Positions 45,924-54,227 are shown, numbered from the stretch's first letter. The stretch: 64,000 nt of DNA from Sulfitobacter faviae (GCF_029870955.1 NZ_PGFQ01000001.1:930001-994000); one strand, 5' to 3'. Program-made: numbers and translations. The notes: generated by a model not told the origin, from the sequence alone.

Positions 45924-46835
45924 TCAAATTTTGGATGGGCCCAGATTGATGTCGACCAACGCCCCACGGCCCTGAACGACTGCGCCGGACAAACGACAGG
46001 CCGTCGCGATACTGTCTGACAATGGCTGCCCACCGACATGCCCCGCAAGGATTGCCGCGTTGAAGCTGTCACCGGCAGCCGTGGAATCCACCACATGCGT
46101 TACCGGTGCGACGGCAATAGTTCCGCGATCCTCTGGACTGACATAGTAGACGTCACCGGCGCCATTCTTGACGACTACGATGCTTGCCCCTGCCGCGCCG
46201 TAGCGATCTGCCGTGGCTTGTGGGGACGTATCCTCGAACCAATCCGCCTCATCCTCGAACGAGGGTAGGACAATGTCGGACACCGCAGCACCCGCCATGA
46301 TGACCGAAAGCATCGTGTCGCTATCGTCCCAAAGACGGGGGCGAAGATTGGGGTCGAATGCGATCGTTTTGCCGCTGGCACGAGCCGCTTTCAAAGCAGA
46401 AATGAACGCGTCGCGGTCGCCAGCCTCAAGGATCGCCAAGGTGATCCCTGAGAAATAGATTAGATCATGCGCGTCAATCGCGCGTTCCAATGCGGGGAGG
46501 TCAGCGGCCAGTTTGCGGGCCGCCGATTGACCACGCCAATAGGAGAAACTCCGTTCGCCATTCTCCAAAGAGATCAGGTAGAGGCCCACGGTCCGGTTCG
46601 GCACCTCGACACAATAGCTGTCATCGACGCCGGCAGCTGTGATCGTATCACGCAGCTGGCCTGATATCGCGTCATCCCCCAGCCCCGTAAAATAGGACAC
46701 TTGGCTGTCGGGGGCGATGCGCGCCAAATACCACGCGGTGTTGAACGTATCTCCCGCAAACCCAAGTTTGAACGCCCCCGCATCCTCCTGCGGGGAAAGC
46801 TCGGCCATACATTCGCCTATGGATAAAATCCGCAT
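45924..46835 (-). CDS. kdgK: 2-keto-3-deoxygluconate kinase
   Basis: A 303-residue PfkB-family kinase that phosphorylates KDG to KDPG. The N-terminal SIGECMAELSPQED, the FAGDTFNTAWYLARI sugar-binding segment and the C-terminal DSTAAGDSFNAAIL signature with its catalytic aspartate are present. The gene lies between kdgF and uxuA with spacings of 8 and 12 bases. KDPG would be split by the Eda product encoded at 4716. Confidence 0.93.
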   Translation of the reverse strand: MRILSIGECMAELSPQEDAGAFKLGFAGDTFNTAWYLARIAPDSQVSYFTGLGDDAISGQLRDTITAAGVDDSYCVEVPNRTVGLYLISLENGERSFSYWRGQSAARKLAADLPALERAIDAHDLIYFSGITLAILEAGDRDAFISALKAARASGKTIAFDPNLRPRLWDDSDTMLSVIMAGAAVSDIVLPSFEDEADWFEDTSPQATADRYGAAGASIVVVKNGAGDVYYVSPEDRGTIAVAPVTHVVDSTAAGDSFNAAILAGHVGGQPLSDSIATACRLSGAVVQGRGALVDINLGPSKI

Positions 46836-46843
46836 ACCGAAGG

Positions 46844-47155
46844 CTACAGGAAATCGTCACGCCGAGGCGTGAAACAGTCGATCAACGTGCCCGGCTCAAG
46901 GCAGACGCATCCATGGGTCAGTTGGGTCGGAATGACAAAGCTATCACCGGGCCCCACCTCTTTTTCGACATCGCCAAGGGTGAAGCGGAAACGCCCTGTC
47001 TCGACATATGTCGACTGCACATGCGGGTGATTATGCAGCGCGCCAACCGCGCCGGTTTTTGCAAAGCGGAACGCCACGACCATCATCTCAGGATGGTCCG
47101 AGAGCACTTGGCGGGTGACGTTTTCGCCGGTGGAAACAACAGGAAAATCGGCCAT
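46844..47155 (-). CDS. kdgF: Cupin KdgF, unsaturated uronate to linear keto-deoxyuronate
   Basis: A 103-residue single-domain cupin that matches KdgF well: GAVGALHNHPHVQSTYV (metal histidines), GDSFVIPTQLTHG and the C-terminal CFTPRRDDFL. KdgF speeds ring opening of 4,5-unsaturated uronate monomers released by pectin, alginate or glycosaminoglycan lyases. The gene is 8 bases before kdgK and 9 after the SDR gene. Its presence shows that the island handles lyase products as well as plain uronates. Confidence 0.9.
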   Translation of the reverse strand: MADFPVVSTGENVTRQVLSDHPEMMVVAFRFAKTGAVGALHNHPHVQSTYVETGRFRFTLGDVEKEVGPGDSFVIPTQLTHGCVCLEPGTLIDCFTPRRDDFL

Positions 47156-47164
47156 CTTCGATCC

Positions 47165-47908
47165 TTAGCTGAACAGCATACCGCCATTGATGTCGATATT
47201 TGTCCCCGTGAGGAAGGCACTGTCATCGCAGGCGAGGAAGAGCGCAGCACTGGCTACATCATCCACGGTGCCTTGGCGTTTCAGCGGGGCGTTCGCCTCG
47301 TACCCGCGACGGCCCGCATCGGGCGTGTGGATGTTGTGGAAATCCGTGTCGATCATGCCGGGACAAAGCGCGTTTACGCGCACATCGGGCCCAAGCTCTT
47401 TGGCCAAACCGCGGGTCATGGTCACAATGGCACCCTTGGAGGACGCATAGGCCACCGAACCGGGGCCGCCGCCATCACGCGCCGCCTGACTGGCAAGGTT
47501 CACGATCGTCCCCGTTTTGATGTGTTCCAAGCAGGCTTTGGTCATCATGAATGTGCTGGTCAGATTCAGCGACATGACCGCATTCCAGTGATCAAGGTCC
47601 ATCTCCGCCAGTGTTTTGCGTGCGATCAGCCCGCCTGCGTTGTTCACCAGGATATCAATACCGCCGAATGCTTCGAGCGTTTTTGCCACCAGATCATCGA
47701 CGTCTGCCTGTTTGTTCAGATCACCCTGAACCGCAATTGCCTTGCCGCCAGCGGCTTCGATCTTGGCAACCACATCGTCGGCACCTGTGGAGCTGGCGAA
47801 ATAGTTGATCGCGACATTCGCGCCTTCTTCCGCAAATTTGAGCGCGACCGCCGCCCCGATATCCCGACCACCGCCAGTGATGATGGCTGTTTTTCCTGCA
47901 AGTTTCAT
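47165..47908 (-). CDS. Short-chain dehydrogenase/reductase of the uronate operon
   Basis: A 247-residue classical SDR. The cofactor motif TGGGRDIGAA (about 10-19), NNAGG, the catalytic serine (NLASQAA) and YASSK are visible. The start at 47908 (MKLAGKTAIITGG) was chosen at the conserved beginning of the fold; a frame ten codons longer has no support. As the first gene of the SDR-kdgF-kdgK-uxuA operon it may reduce a uronate intermediate, for example the linear 4-deoxy-5-hexoseulose uronate, as some SDRs do. Its substrate is inferred. Confidence 0.82.
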   Translation of the reverse strand: MKLAGKTAIITGGGRDIGAAVALKFAEEGANVAINYFASSTGADDVVAKIEAAGGKAIAVQGDLNKQADVDDLVAKTLEAFGGIDILVNNAGGLIARKTLAEMDLDHWNAVMSLNLTSTFMMTKACLEHIKTGTIVNLASQAARDGGGPGSVAYASSKGAIVTMTRGLAKELGPDVRVNALCPGMIDTDFHNIHTPDAGRRGYEANAPLKRQGTVDDVASAALFLACDDSAFLTGTNIDINGGMLFS

Positions 47909-48087
47909 AAATCTACTTTCTTCTGACTGGCGTGGCACAACAATATGTTGGCCGGTTTCTGCGAAGCGTCCAAAGCAGCGCGATCCATCGTATCGGCATA
48001 TGCTGGGCGGCGCGGGAAATGCCCCCCGCCCAGTAATTTACAACACGTCTCGCCGCGAACTTCGGTCGAATCAACTCGATCTGAGTA

Positions 48088-48099
48088 CTAGCATACTAG
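48088..48099. promoter_or_regulatory. UxuR-like operator, site D (divergent SDR / uxuR promoters)
   Basis: CTAGCATACTAG matches the perfect site C at 11 of 12 positions. It lies in the 334-base gap between the divergent SDR and GntR-type genes, where it can control the SDR-kdgF-kdgK-uxuA operon and the regulator itself. The rest of the gap holds no gene. Confidence 0.65.
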
Positions 48100-48242
48100 T
48101 CATTTATTGAGTAGGGTATCCCTAGACTTCTGGATCTGGCGGCTTCAAAGAAGCAAAAGTGAGTGAGCCGCTCCTGTGGGGCCAGTATGCCCAATGCCAC
48201 GAGACGGCGAAATTCACGGCCCCTTTAAGAGAAGGTAGCGAC

Positions 48243-48938
48243 ATGGCGAAGGTAACCAAATTGAGCGAGCGGCGCACCAGCGTCGATGAGGTGTTCGATT
48301 ACCTGCACAGCGAAATTTCGACATTGGCATTGCTTCCCGGCGACAAGATCTCCGAGGCGGAGATCGCAACGAAATTCGGTTTTTCGCGCCAACCCGTGCG
48401 CGATGCCTTTAGCCGGTTGGCGAATTTAGACCTGCTGTTGATCCGCCCGCAACGCGCAACTGAGGTAAAGCGGTTCTCCATGCGGGAGATCGAGAAATCC
48501 CGCTTCGTGCGCGCTTCTGTGGAATACGAAGTTCTGCGCCGCGCCGCTGCAAAATGCGATGCCGATGGTACGGCAAAGATCGACGCGGCCCTAAAGCTGC
48601 AAGAGCAGGCGATACAGGACCACGATGTCGATGGCTTCGGCAAGCTGGACTATGAGTTTCATGAAACCCTTTGCGGCATCGCGGATGCAGAATTCGCCTT
48701 CGACGTGATTATGCGGGAGAAGGCGAAAGTAGACCGCCTGTGTCGGCTTGGGTTGTCTAAGGAACAGCGCATGCCTGAGCTTTTGGCGGATCACAAAGCA
48801 ATCGCAGAGGCGGTCAAGGCGCATGATGCAGACCAGGCTGTCGCCGCAGGGGCGCTGCATTTGTCACGTCTCGATGAGACGATCCAAAGCATCACCGATA
48901 CCAACGCCAGCTATTTCGAAACATTTGAGGACCAGTAG
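48243..48938 (+). CDS. uxuR: GntR-family (FadR subfamily) regulator, probable UxuR/ExuR-like repressor
   Basis: A 231-residue regulator. The winged helix (EAEIATKFGFSRQPVRDAFS, about 39-58) is followed by an FCD ligand domain with metal/acid-binding histidines (YEFHETLCGIA; DHKAIAEAVKAHD). The start at 48243 follows GAAGG; a longer frame starting at 48159 lacks this. It is divergent from the uronate operon and upstream of kduI-kduD. The four TnGTATACnA-like sites in the island match the operator type of UxuR/ExuR, so it is the likely controller. The inducer is probably a uronate or fructuronate. Confidence 0.82.
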   Translation: MAKVTKLSERRTSVDEVFDYLHSEISTLALLPGDKISEAEIATKFGFSRQPVRDAFSRLANLDLLLIRPQRATEVKRFSMREIEKSRFVRASVEYEVLRRAAAKCDADGTAKIDAALKLQEQAIQDHDVDGFGKLDYEFHETLCGIADAEFAFDVIMREKAKVDRLCRLGLSKEQRMPELLADHKAIAEAVKAHDADQAVAAGALHLSRLDETIQSITDTNASYFETFEDQ

Positions 48939-49010
48939 GGGCACGGGAGTACCCCTACAAAGCAAGGCCTATTAGAGCCTTCGATCATTCAGGCATCACG
49001 GGAGGAAACG

Positions 49011-49837
49011 ATGCATAAGACCAACCTACGCCGCGCAATTGATCCGCGCCACGCCAAGACGATGAGCAGCGCGGAACTGCGTGCGGAGTTCATGATCGAA
49101 GACCTGTTCAAGGATGACGAGGTCAATCTGACATACACCCAATATGACCGCATGATCGTGGGGGGCGCCAAGCCGAAAAGCGGGCCGCTCGCGATTGATG
49201 CGGTCGACCAGACGGGCACGCCATCTTGGCTGGATCGCCGCGAGGCTGTGTTGGTCAATCTCGGCACAGGCGGCACTGTTGAGGCGGGCGGAGAGACATA
49301 TTCCTTAGGCCGCTGCGACATGCTGTATCTTGGCATGGGAACCGGCGCCGTAACGCTCAGCGGAGAGGACGCGTATTTTTATATCATCTCCGCCCCCGCC
49401 CACCGCGCCATTCCTGCGCAACTGGTAACCATCGACGATGCACGGCAGGTTCCGCTCGGGTCGCGCGATACCTGCAACGAGCGTGTCATCTACCAGTTCA
49501 TCCATCCCGAGGGGATCGAGAGCTGCCAGATCGTCATGGGAATGACGAAACTCGCCCCCGGTTCGATCTGGAACACGATGCCCGCGCATGTGCATGAACG
49601 CCGCTCCGAAGCCTATATCTACATCGATCTGCCCGAAGATCAGAACGTCGTGCATTTGATGGGTGAACCGGATGAGACCCGCCACATGATCGTGCGCAAC
49701 GAACAGGCGGTTCTGTCCCCCCGTGGTCGATACACAGCGGCGCTGGCACGGCTGCTTATTCCTTTATCTGGGCGATGGCGGGCGACAATATGGCCTTCAC
49801 CGATATGGATATGGTCGCGATGGAAGACCTCAAATGA
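49011..49837 (+). CDS. kduI: 5-keto-4-deoxyuronate isomerase, frameshifted near end
   Basis: A reconstructed 275-residue KduI that isomerises 5-keto-4-deoxyuronate to 2,5-diketo-3-deoxygluconate. [39 protein letters not shown] (metal histidines) and [20 protein letters not shown] are diagnostic. One C is missing from the run at 49717-49722; in the next frame the protein ends [20 protein letters not shown] and onward to 49837, overlapping the kduD start (ATGA). The restored length matches the family. A GGGAGG ribosome site precedes the ATG. Confidence 0.88.
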
Positions 49838-50589
49838 GCCGCTTTTCACTGCAGGGAAGCCGCGCATTTGTGACCGGCGCGAACACAGGCATCGGTCAGG
49901 CAATCGCGATTGATATGGCAGCCCAAGGCTGTCACGTCATCGCGGTGGGTCGGTCCAGCATGGCGGACACGCTAAAGGCTATTGCCGAAGCAGGTGGCAA
50001 AGCTGATGCGGTGCAGGCCGATCTGGGAACGGTCGCAGGCGCGGTCGCCGCGTTCGAACAGGCTGTGGCCGAGTTCGGGCCGATTGATACACTGGTTAAC
50101 AACGCAGGCATCATCCGCCGCGCGGATAGTCTGGTGTTCACGGAGGCCGATTGGGACGCCGTGATGGATATCAACCTCAAGGTCGTCTTCTTCCTCAGCC
50201 AAGCCTTTGCCAAGGCGCGCGTGACGGCACAACAAGGCGGCAGTGTAATCAACGTTGCATCACTGCTCTCGTTTCAGGGCGGCATTCGCGTGCCATCCTA
50301 TACAGCATCGAAAAGCGCCGTGGCGGGGCTTACGAAAACCCTGTCTAACGAGTGGTCGGCACAGGGGATCACGGTGAATGCTGTCGCGCCGGGCTATGTC
50401 GTCAGCAACAACACCGCAGACCTGCGCGCAGACCCCGAGCGGAACAAAGCGATCCTCGACCGTATCCCACTGGGTCGCTGGGCCGAGCCCGAGGATATCG
50501 CGGGTGCGGTCACGTTCCTCGCCTCCCCCGCCGCGCGTTATGTCACGGGGATTACGTTGCCTGTCGATGGCGGCTGGCTGGGGCGGTAG
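49834..50589 (+). CDS. kduD: 2-deoxy-D-gluconate 3-dehydrogenase / 2,5-diketo-3-deoxygluconate reductase
   Basis: A 251-residue [23 protein letters not shown] (about 14-33), [11 protein letters not shown], the catalytic serine ([10 protein letters not shown]) and YTASK are present, and the NAGIIRR segment is characteristic of KduD. It reduces the KduI product to KDG with NADH. Its start overlaps the kduI stop, so translation is coupled. It is the last gene of uxuR-kduI-kduD. Confidence 0.9.
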   Translation: MSRFSLQGSRAFVTGANTGIGQAIAIDMAAQGCHVIAVGRSSMADTLKAIAEAGGKADAVQADLGTVAGAVAAFEQAVAEFGPIDTLVNNAGIIRRADSLVFTEADWDAVMDINLKVVFFLSQAFAKARVTAQQGGSVINVASLLSFQGGIRVPSYTASKSAVAGLTKTLSNEWSAQGITVNAVAPGYVVSNNTADLRADPERNKAILDRIPLGRWAEPEDIAGAVTFLASPAARYVTGITLPVDGGWLGR

Positions 50590-50652
50590 AGCGGGGCGCC
50601 AACTCACGCTCGAATGGCGTCCGCCCTCTTTATAGGATGAACAAATCGGTCA

Positions 50653-51114
50653 TCAGTGACTGTCCCTCGGCCTGCTCTTACGGGCGACATCGCGATAGGT
50701 GGGCGCATCGCGCAATGTCATCCCTGTGTCCAATCCGGTTGTTAGCTCGCGGAAGTACTGCTGCCACGGTGTCTGGCTGGCGGGCATTTGATATCCCCCC
50801 TCCCTGACAAGTTGACGCGCCCGCTCGGCCAGCTCGTCCAGCGGTACCAGCATGTCCGCGGTGCCTTTTCCCAGATCAAATCGCACCCGGTCACCGGTTT
50901 TCAAAAGAGCCAAGCCGCCTCCCTCCGCCGCTTCGGGTGAGGCGTTAAGGATCGAAGGCGACCCGGACGTGCCAGACTGCCGCCCGTCGCCGACGCAGGG
51001 CAAGGCGGCGATCCCTTTATTCAGCAAATAGGAAGGGGGCGCATGTTGACCACTTCAGCCCCGCCCGGATAGCCCTTCGGCCCCGCACCTCGCATTGTCC
51101 GTCGTCATATAAAA
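50653..51114 (-). pseudogene. Sugar-acid dehydratase (IlvD/Edd family), C-terminal remnant cut by IS
   Basis: Only about the last 150 residues of an IlvD/Edd-family sugar-acid dehydratase remain. RGAGPKGYPGGAEVVNM is followed, after one missing base in the G-run at 51035-51039, by LLNKGIAALPCVGDGRQSGT and the rest of the domain to 50653. The CVGDGRQSGTSGSPSILNAS motif is typical of arabonate/xylonate-type dehydratases rather than IlvD. The 5' part is gone; the IS3-family element begins at 51115. The N-terminal cluster cysteines are lost, so it cannot be active. Confidence 0.85.
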
Positions 51115-51168
51115 TGGGACATCAGAGCGGCTTGAACTTTGGAGGCTCTGGTTCGTTTGCGTGATTGA

Positions 51169-52149
51169 TTATGCTGCTTGTTTTTGATGTTGCAAGCGGC
51201 GGCTTTGGATCGTCATTTTCTTGATCTTTTCCCTTTCTCTGATGATGGCTTTGTCACGTCCAAAATAGACGTCAGCGGGTGTGACGTTGCTCAGGCTCTC
51301 GTGGTAGCGCTGGTTGTTGTAATAGTCGACGAAGGCCCCGATCTGGCGTTCAAGATCGCCGGGCAGGTAGTAGTTTTCCAGTAGAACCCGGTTCTTCATG
51401 GTCTGATGCCAGCGCTCGATTTTGCCCTGGGTTTGCGGATGGAACGGCGCACCGCGAACGTGATCCATTTTCTGGTCCCCCAGCCATTTGGCCAGGTCGC
51501 CGGATATGTAGCACGACCCGTTGTCGCTGAGCAGGCGCGGCTTGTGTCGGACCACGGCTTGGTCGCAGCCAGACGCCGTAAGAGCCAGCTCAATGGTGTC
51601 TGTCACGTCCTCGGCTCGCATGGTCGTGCAGAGCTTCCAGGCAATGATATACCGGCTGTAATCGTCCAGGATCGTGCTGAGGTAATACCAGCCCCAGCCG
51701 ATGATCTTGAAGTAGGTGAAGTCGGTCTGCCACATCTGATTGATCGCCGTGGTTTTGTCCGAGAACTCATCGGCAGCCTTGATCACCACATACTCGGGTG
51801 CCGTGATCAGATCGGCAGCTTTCAGAATGCGGTAAGTCGATGATTCAGAGATAAAATACCGCTTCTCATCAGTATATTTGACGGCCAGTTCGCGTGTGGT
51901 CAGCGCCTCATGTTCCAGCGCAAACTCGATCAGATCATCCCGCCGGTCCTGCGGAATACGGTTCCAGACCGACTTCGGCCGAGGCGCGCGGTCCGCCAAT
52001 GCATCAAGGCCGCCTTCGACGTAGCGGTCATACCATCGGTAAAATGTCGTGCGCGGGATACCCAGCATATCAAGGGTCATTTTTGTGGGCAGGTGTGATC
52101 CCTCAACCGTGCGAATGATCTCAAGCTTCTCGGTTGCTGGATACCTCAT
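51169..52149 (-). CDS. IS3-family transposase OrfB (DDE integrase domain)
   Basis: A 326-residue transposase. An N-terminal helix-turn-helix (LDMLGIPRTTFYRWYDRYVE) precedes the rve/DDE domain: WQTDFTYFKI (first Asp), LLSDNGSCYISG (second Asp) and HPQTQGKIERWHQTMK (Glu). All catalytic residues are present, so it looks active. It overlaps OrfA by four bases (ATGA) rather than by the longer slippery overlap common in IS3 elements. Confidence 0.9.
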   Translation of the reverse strand: MRYPATEKLEIIRTVEGSHLPTKMTLDMLGIPRTTFYRWYDRYVEGGLDALADRAPRPKSVWNRIPQDRRDDLIEFALEHEALTTRELAVKYTDEKRYFISESSTYRILKAADLITAPEYVVIKAADEFSDKTTAINQMWQTDFTYFKIIGWGWYYLSTILDDYSRYIIAWKLCTTMRAEDVTDTIELALTASGCDQAVVRHKPRLLSDNGSCYISGDLAKWLGDQKMDHVRGAPFHPQTQGKIERWHQTMKNRVLLENYYLPGDLERQIGAFVDYYNNQRYHESLSNVTPADVYFGRDKAIIREREKIKKMTIQSRRLQHQKQAA

Positions 52150-52520
52150 TCCTCGAACTCCCCAGCCCCTGTCATGCTTTTTTTGAGCAGGCGGTTCTCA
52201 AGGGTTAGATCAGCCACGCATTCTTTCAGAGCCATGGCCTCGGATCGCAGATCCTTCACCTCAGGCGATGTCGCCTGACGCGCTGTGTCGCCGGAAAGGC
52301 GACGCTTTCCAGCCTCAAGGAATTCCTTCGACCAAGTATAATACAGGCTGTCAGAGATACCCTCGCGGCGACATAACGCCGAGATGCTTTCCTCCCCGCG
52401 CAATCCGGCCAAAACAATGCGGATCTTCTCCTCCGCCGAGTAGGTCTGGCGGGTCTTGCGGCGGATGTTTTTGACCAGCTTGTCAGCTGCGTCTTTCGAT
52501 GTTCCGGGCTTCTTGTTCAT
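52146..52520 (-). CDS. IS3-family transposase OrfA (helix-turn-helix)
   Basis: A 124-residue protein with a transposase_8-type helix-turn-helix (TYSAEEKIRIVLAGLRGEES, ISALCRREGISDSLYYTWSK) and a C-terminal leucine-rich coiled coil (LKECVADLTLENRLLKKSM) as in OrfA proteins. It binds the element ends and pairs with OrfB. GGAGCG precedes the start. Confidence 0.88.
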   Translation of the reverse strand: MNKKPGTSKDAADKLVKNIRRKTRQTYSAEEKIRIVLAGLRGEESISALCRREGISDSLYYTWSKEFLEAGKRRLSGDTARQATSPEVKDLRSEAMALKECVADLTLENRLLKKSMTGAGEFEE

Positions 52521-52585
52521 CTTCGCTCCTTAAAGGCTACGATGAACCAGAAACCCTCCGTTGTTCAGATCCTCAAATCTGTCCC

Positions 52586-52620
52586 AAAGGTGCTGACGTC
52601 AGACAGAGAAAGGTGCTGAC
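52586..52620. repeat. Two direct 12-base repeats at the IS right end
   Basis: AAAGGTGCTGAC occurs at 52586-52597 and 52609-52620, starting at the last base of the IS. The region up to 52805 carries no gene and may be debris of another mobile element. Confidence 0.5.
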
Positions 52621-52805
52621 CTATTAGCTCGGGACAGAGCGGTCCGTTTGAAGGCGATTCAGAGTTTCGATGCGCTGCGCCAGTATCAATGTCCGGTTCA
52701 GTGAAGCAGCGTTGTAGGTGGATGACACGACGAACGGCAGGAATGGGCCGGCCTAGGCGATCGCACCCCCAGTTGCGAAATTGGCTTCGGGCGGTTGGCA
52801 TGTCG

Positions 52806-53309
52806 CTAGCTATGCGCCTCCGCCAGATGCCATGCCTCTCGATAAGGATTGAGCCAACCAAGGGGGCGGCCAATCTCTAGTCCCATCTTGCTGTAGTCAG
52901 GCAAAAAGCGTCTCATATTGCTATCGTTGCGCTGTTGCCCGCGCTTTCCAGGTGTCGCGAGCCAAAGAGCGTGAGACTCCTTCACGGCGGCGGCGACCTC
53001 CGCACTCGGCACGATGAAACAATTTGGTGGGTCGACCAGCGAGCTCCCGAAGTCGAGGAAGGCATAAAGCAGGTTTTCAGACACAATGTCTTCATGCTTC
53101 TTGCCCATGTGCCAGCCGCCATCGCTGCCTTTGTCAACGCGCGTCTTGACCTGAATTGCACATAGCTTCTCTCCAATGTCATCGGTGACAATGAGGTCCG
53201 CGTTTGGGACCCCGACTGGAGCCAGTGCGGCAATCAAGCCGCGCCGCAGAAACTGACACATGACGTAGTGCTCACCGGCTGCGCCCAGAAGCATAGTTGC
53301 GGAAGGCAT
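52806..53309 (-). CDS. PD-(D/E)XK nuclease-like hypothetical protein
   Basis: A 167-residue protein. The beginning reads GAAGEHYVMCQFLRRG, then NADLIVTD, then CAIQVKTR: a glutamate, an aspartate and a QxK spaced as in PD-(D/E)XK nuclease folds. Such small stand-alone members are common beside mobile elements, and their role is unknown. GGGGGAG lies 7 bases before the ATG. It stands alone between the IS3-family element and the core genome. It could be a restriction or defence enzyme remnant or a housekeeping orphan. Confidence 0.6.
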   Translation of the reverse strand: MPSATMLLGAAGEHYVMCQFLRRGLIAALAPVGVPNADLIVTDDIGEKLCAIQVKTRVDKGSDGGWHMGKKHEDIVSENLLYAFLDFGSSLVDPPNCFIVPSAEVAAAVKESHALWLATPGKRGQQRNDSNMRRFLPDYSKMGLEIGRPLGWLNPYREAWHLAEAHS

Positions 53310-53774
53310 AAGAAAACTCCCCCGGGTGTTCTACTCGGCACATTCCTTCAGCCCACGGCCAACCGCAAGACATGGGCATGGCTTACGGAAAGGTGGCAGG
53401 CTTTGAATGACCGCTTTGGCTGGCCGCGTTGCAGCACCCAGACCTTGTCTGAAGGTCGGCTTCGGGCCGTTCGCGTCGGCGATGCGACTCCCAAAACCTA
53501 GGCAGATTCTTTAGCCCCAAACAGCATATTGGGAACAAGTTGGCAAAACGAGACTTAAAAAATCTTAGCGCTTATATGACATCTGTTTTCGCCCCTACAC
53601 CAGTCGGCCAATGGCTTGGCATAGGTCATCACTGAATTTTAGCGCCTAAGAACCTGACCAATCGCAGAATGCGACCCGCTAGATATCGACGCCGCCAGAC
53701 GCCGCCATACCATATGTGGAGCACGGGAAAAACTTAGCCTCCCATGGGAAAATCTTAGGTATGTCTTCACACCC
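53310..53774. other. Intergenic gap, no gene recognised
   Basis: There is no supported gene in these 465 bases. The half next to the NDUFS4-like gene is AT-richer and contains several copies of a motif close to AAAATCTTAG (about 53558-53568, 53728-53737 and 53749-53758), with a related ATTTTAGCGCCTAAG at about 53636. Their meaning is unknown. Confidence 0.4.
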
Positions 53775-54086
53775 TCAGTGCGTCCACGCCCCACGGCGAC
53801 CGGTCGCGAAATTCTCGCCATAGCCGCCGGGGCGGACGTTGGGCTTGCGCTTGTTGGGCAGTTGCACCTGCGCGTCGATGCCATGATCGCGGGCGTATTC
53901 TTCGGCGGCTTCGCGGGTGTCGAACTGCAAGCGCACTTGGCTTTGCGTATCATCTGACGACGTCCAACCCATCAGCGGATCGACCCTGCGCGCTTCCGCG
54001 GGCGAAAACTCAAGCAGCCAGACACGGGTCTTGGCCGTGCCGGAGGACATCGCTGTACGGGCGGGTTGGTAGATACGTGCGCGCAT
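53775..54086 (-). CDS. NDUFS4-like NADH dehydrogenase (complex I) accessory subunit
   Basis: A 103-residue protein of the ETC complex I subunit family (NDUFS4/18-kDa). [20 protein letters not shown], the conserved [20 protein letters not shown] and [12 protein letters not shown] are typical of the alphaproteobacterial form. It is an accessory subunit on the matrix-arm side of respiratory complex I. It stands alone; the nuo operon is not in this window. A marker of core alphaproteobacterial genome. Confidence 0.9.
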   Translation of the reverse strand: MRARIYQPARTAMSSGTAKTRVWLLEFSPAEARRVDPLMGWTSSDDTQSQVRLQFDTREAAEEYARDHGIDAQVQLPNKRKPNVRPGGYGENFATGRRGAWTH

Positions 54087-54227
54087 TTCGGGACTCTCGC
54101 TTCAATAACCTCGGGCTTTATCTAATATTCCGTGCCAAGGGGCAAGGGAATGCAGGCCCGCGCAAATAAACCCTACCATGCTGCGCTGCAGAGACTACAT
54201 CAAGATCACCCCATTGGAGTGTTCCAT

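Larger units (their letters stand above)
51115..52586 (-). mobile_element. Complete IS3-family insertion sequence
   Basis: A 1,472-base element with imperfect terminal inverted repeats of about 40 bases beginning TGGGACA at both ends (51115 on, and its reverse ending at 52586). It holds intact OrfA and OrfB. It adjoins the dehydratase remnant. No short target duplication is visible: the flanks read AAAA on the left and AAGG on the right. Confidence 0.8.

Noticed and set aside
51169..52520. Programmed -1 frameshift joining OrfA and OrfB of the IS3-family element
   Set aside because: The two frames overlap only as ATGA and no A-rich slippery heptamer is evident at the junction, so translational coupling is simpler.
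52565..52873. Minus-strand frame of 102 codons between the IS and the nuclease-like gene
   Set aside because: It overlaps the IS end and the nuclease-like gene, has no ribosome site and resembles no family.
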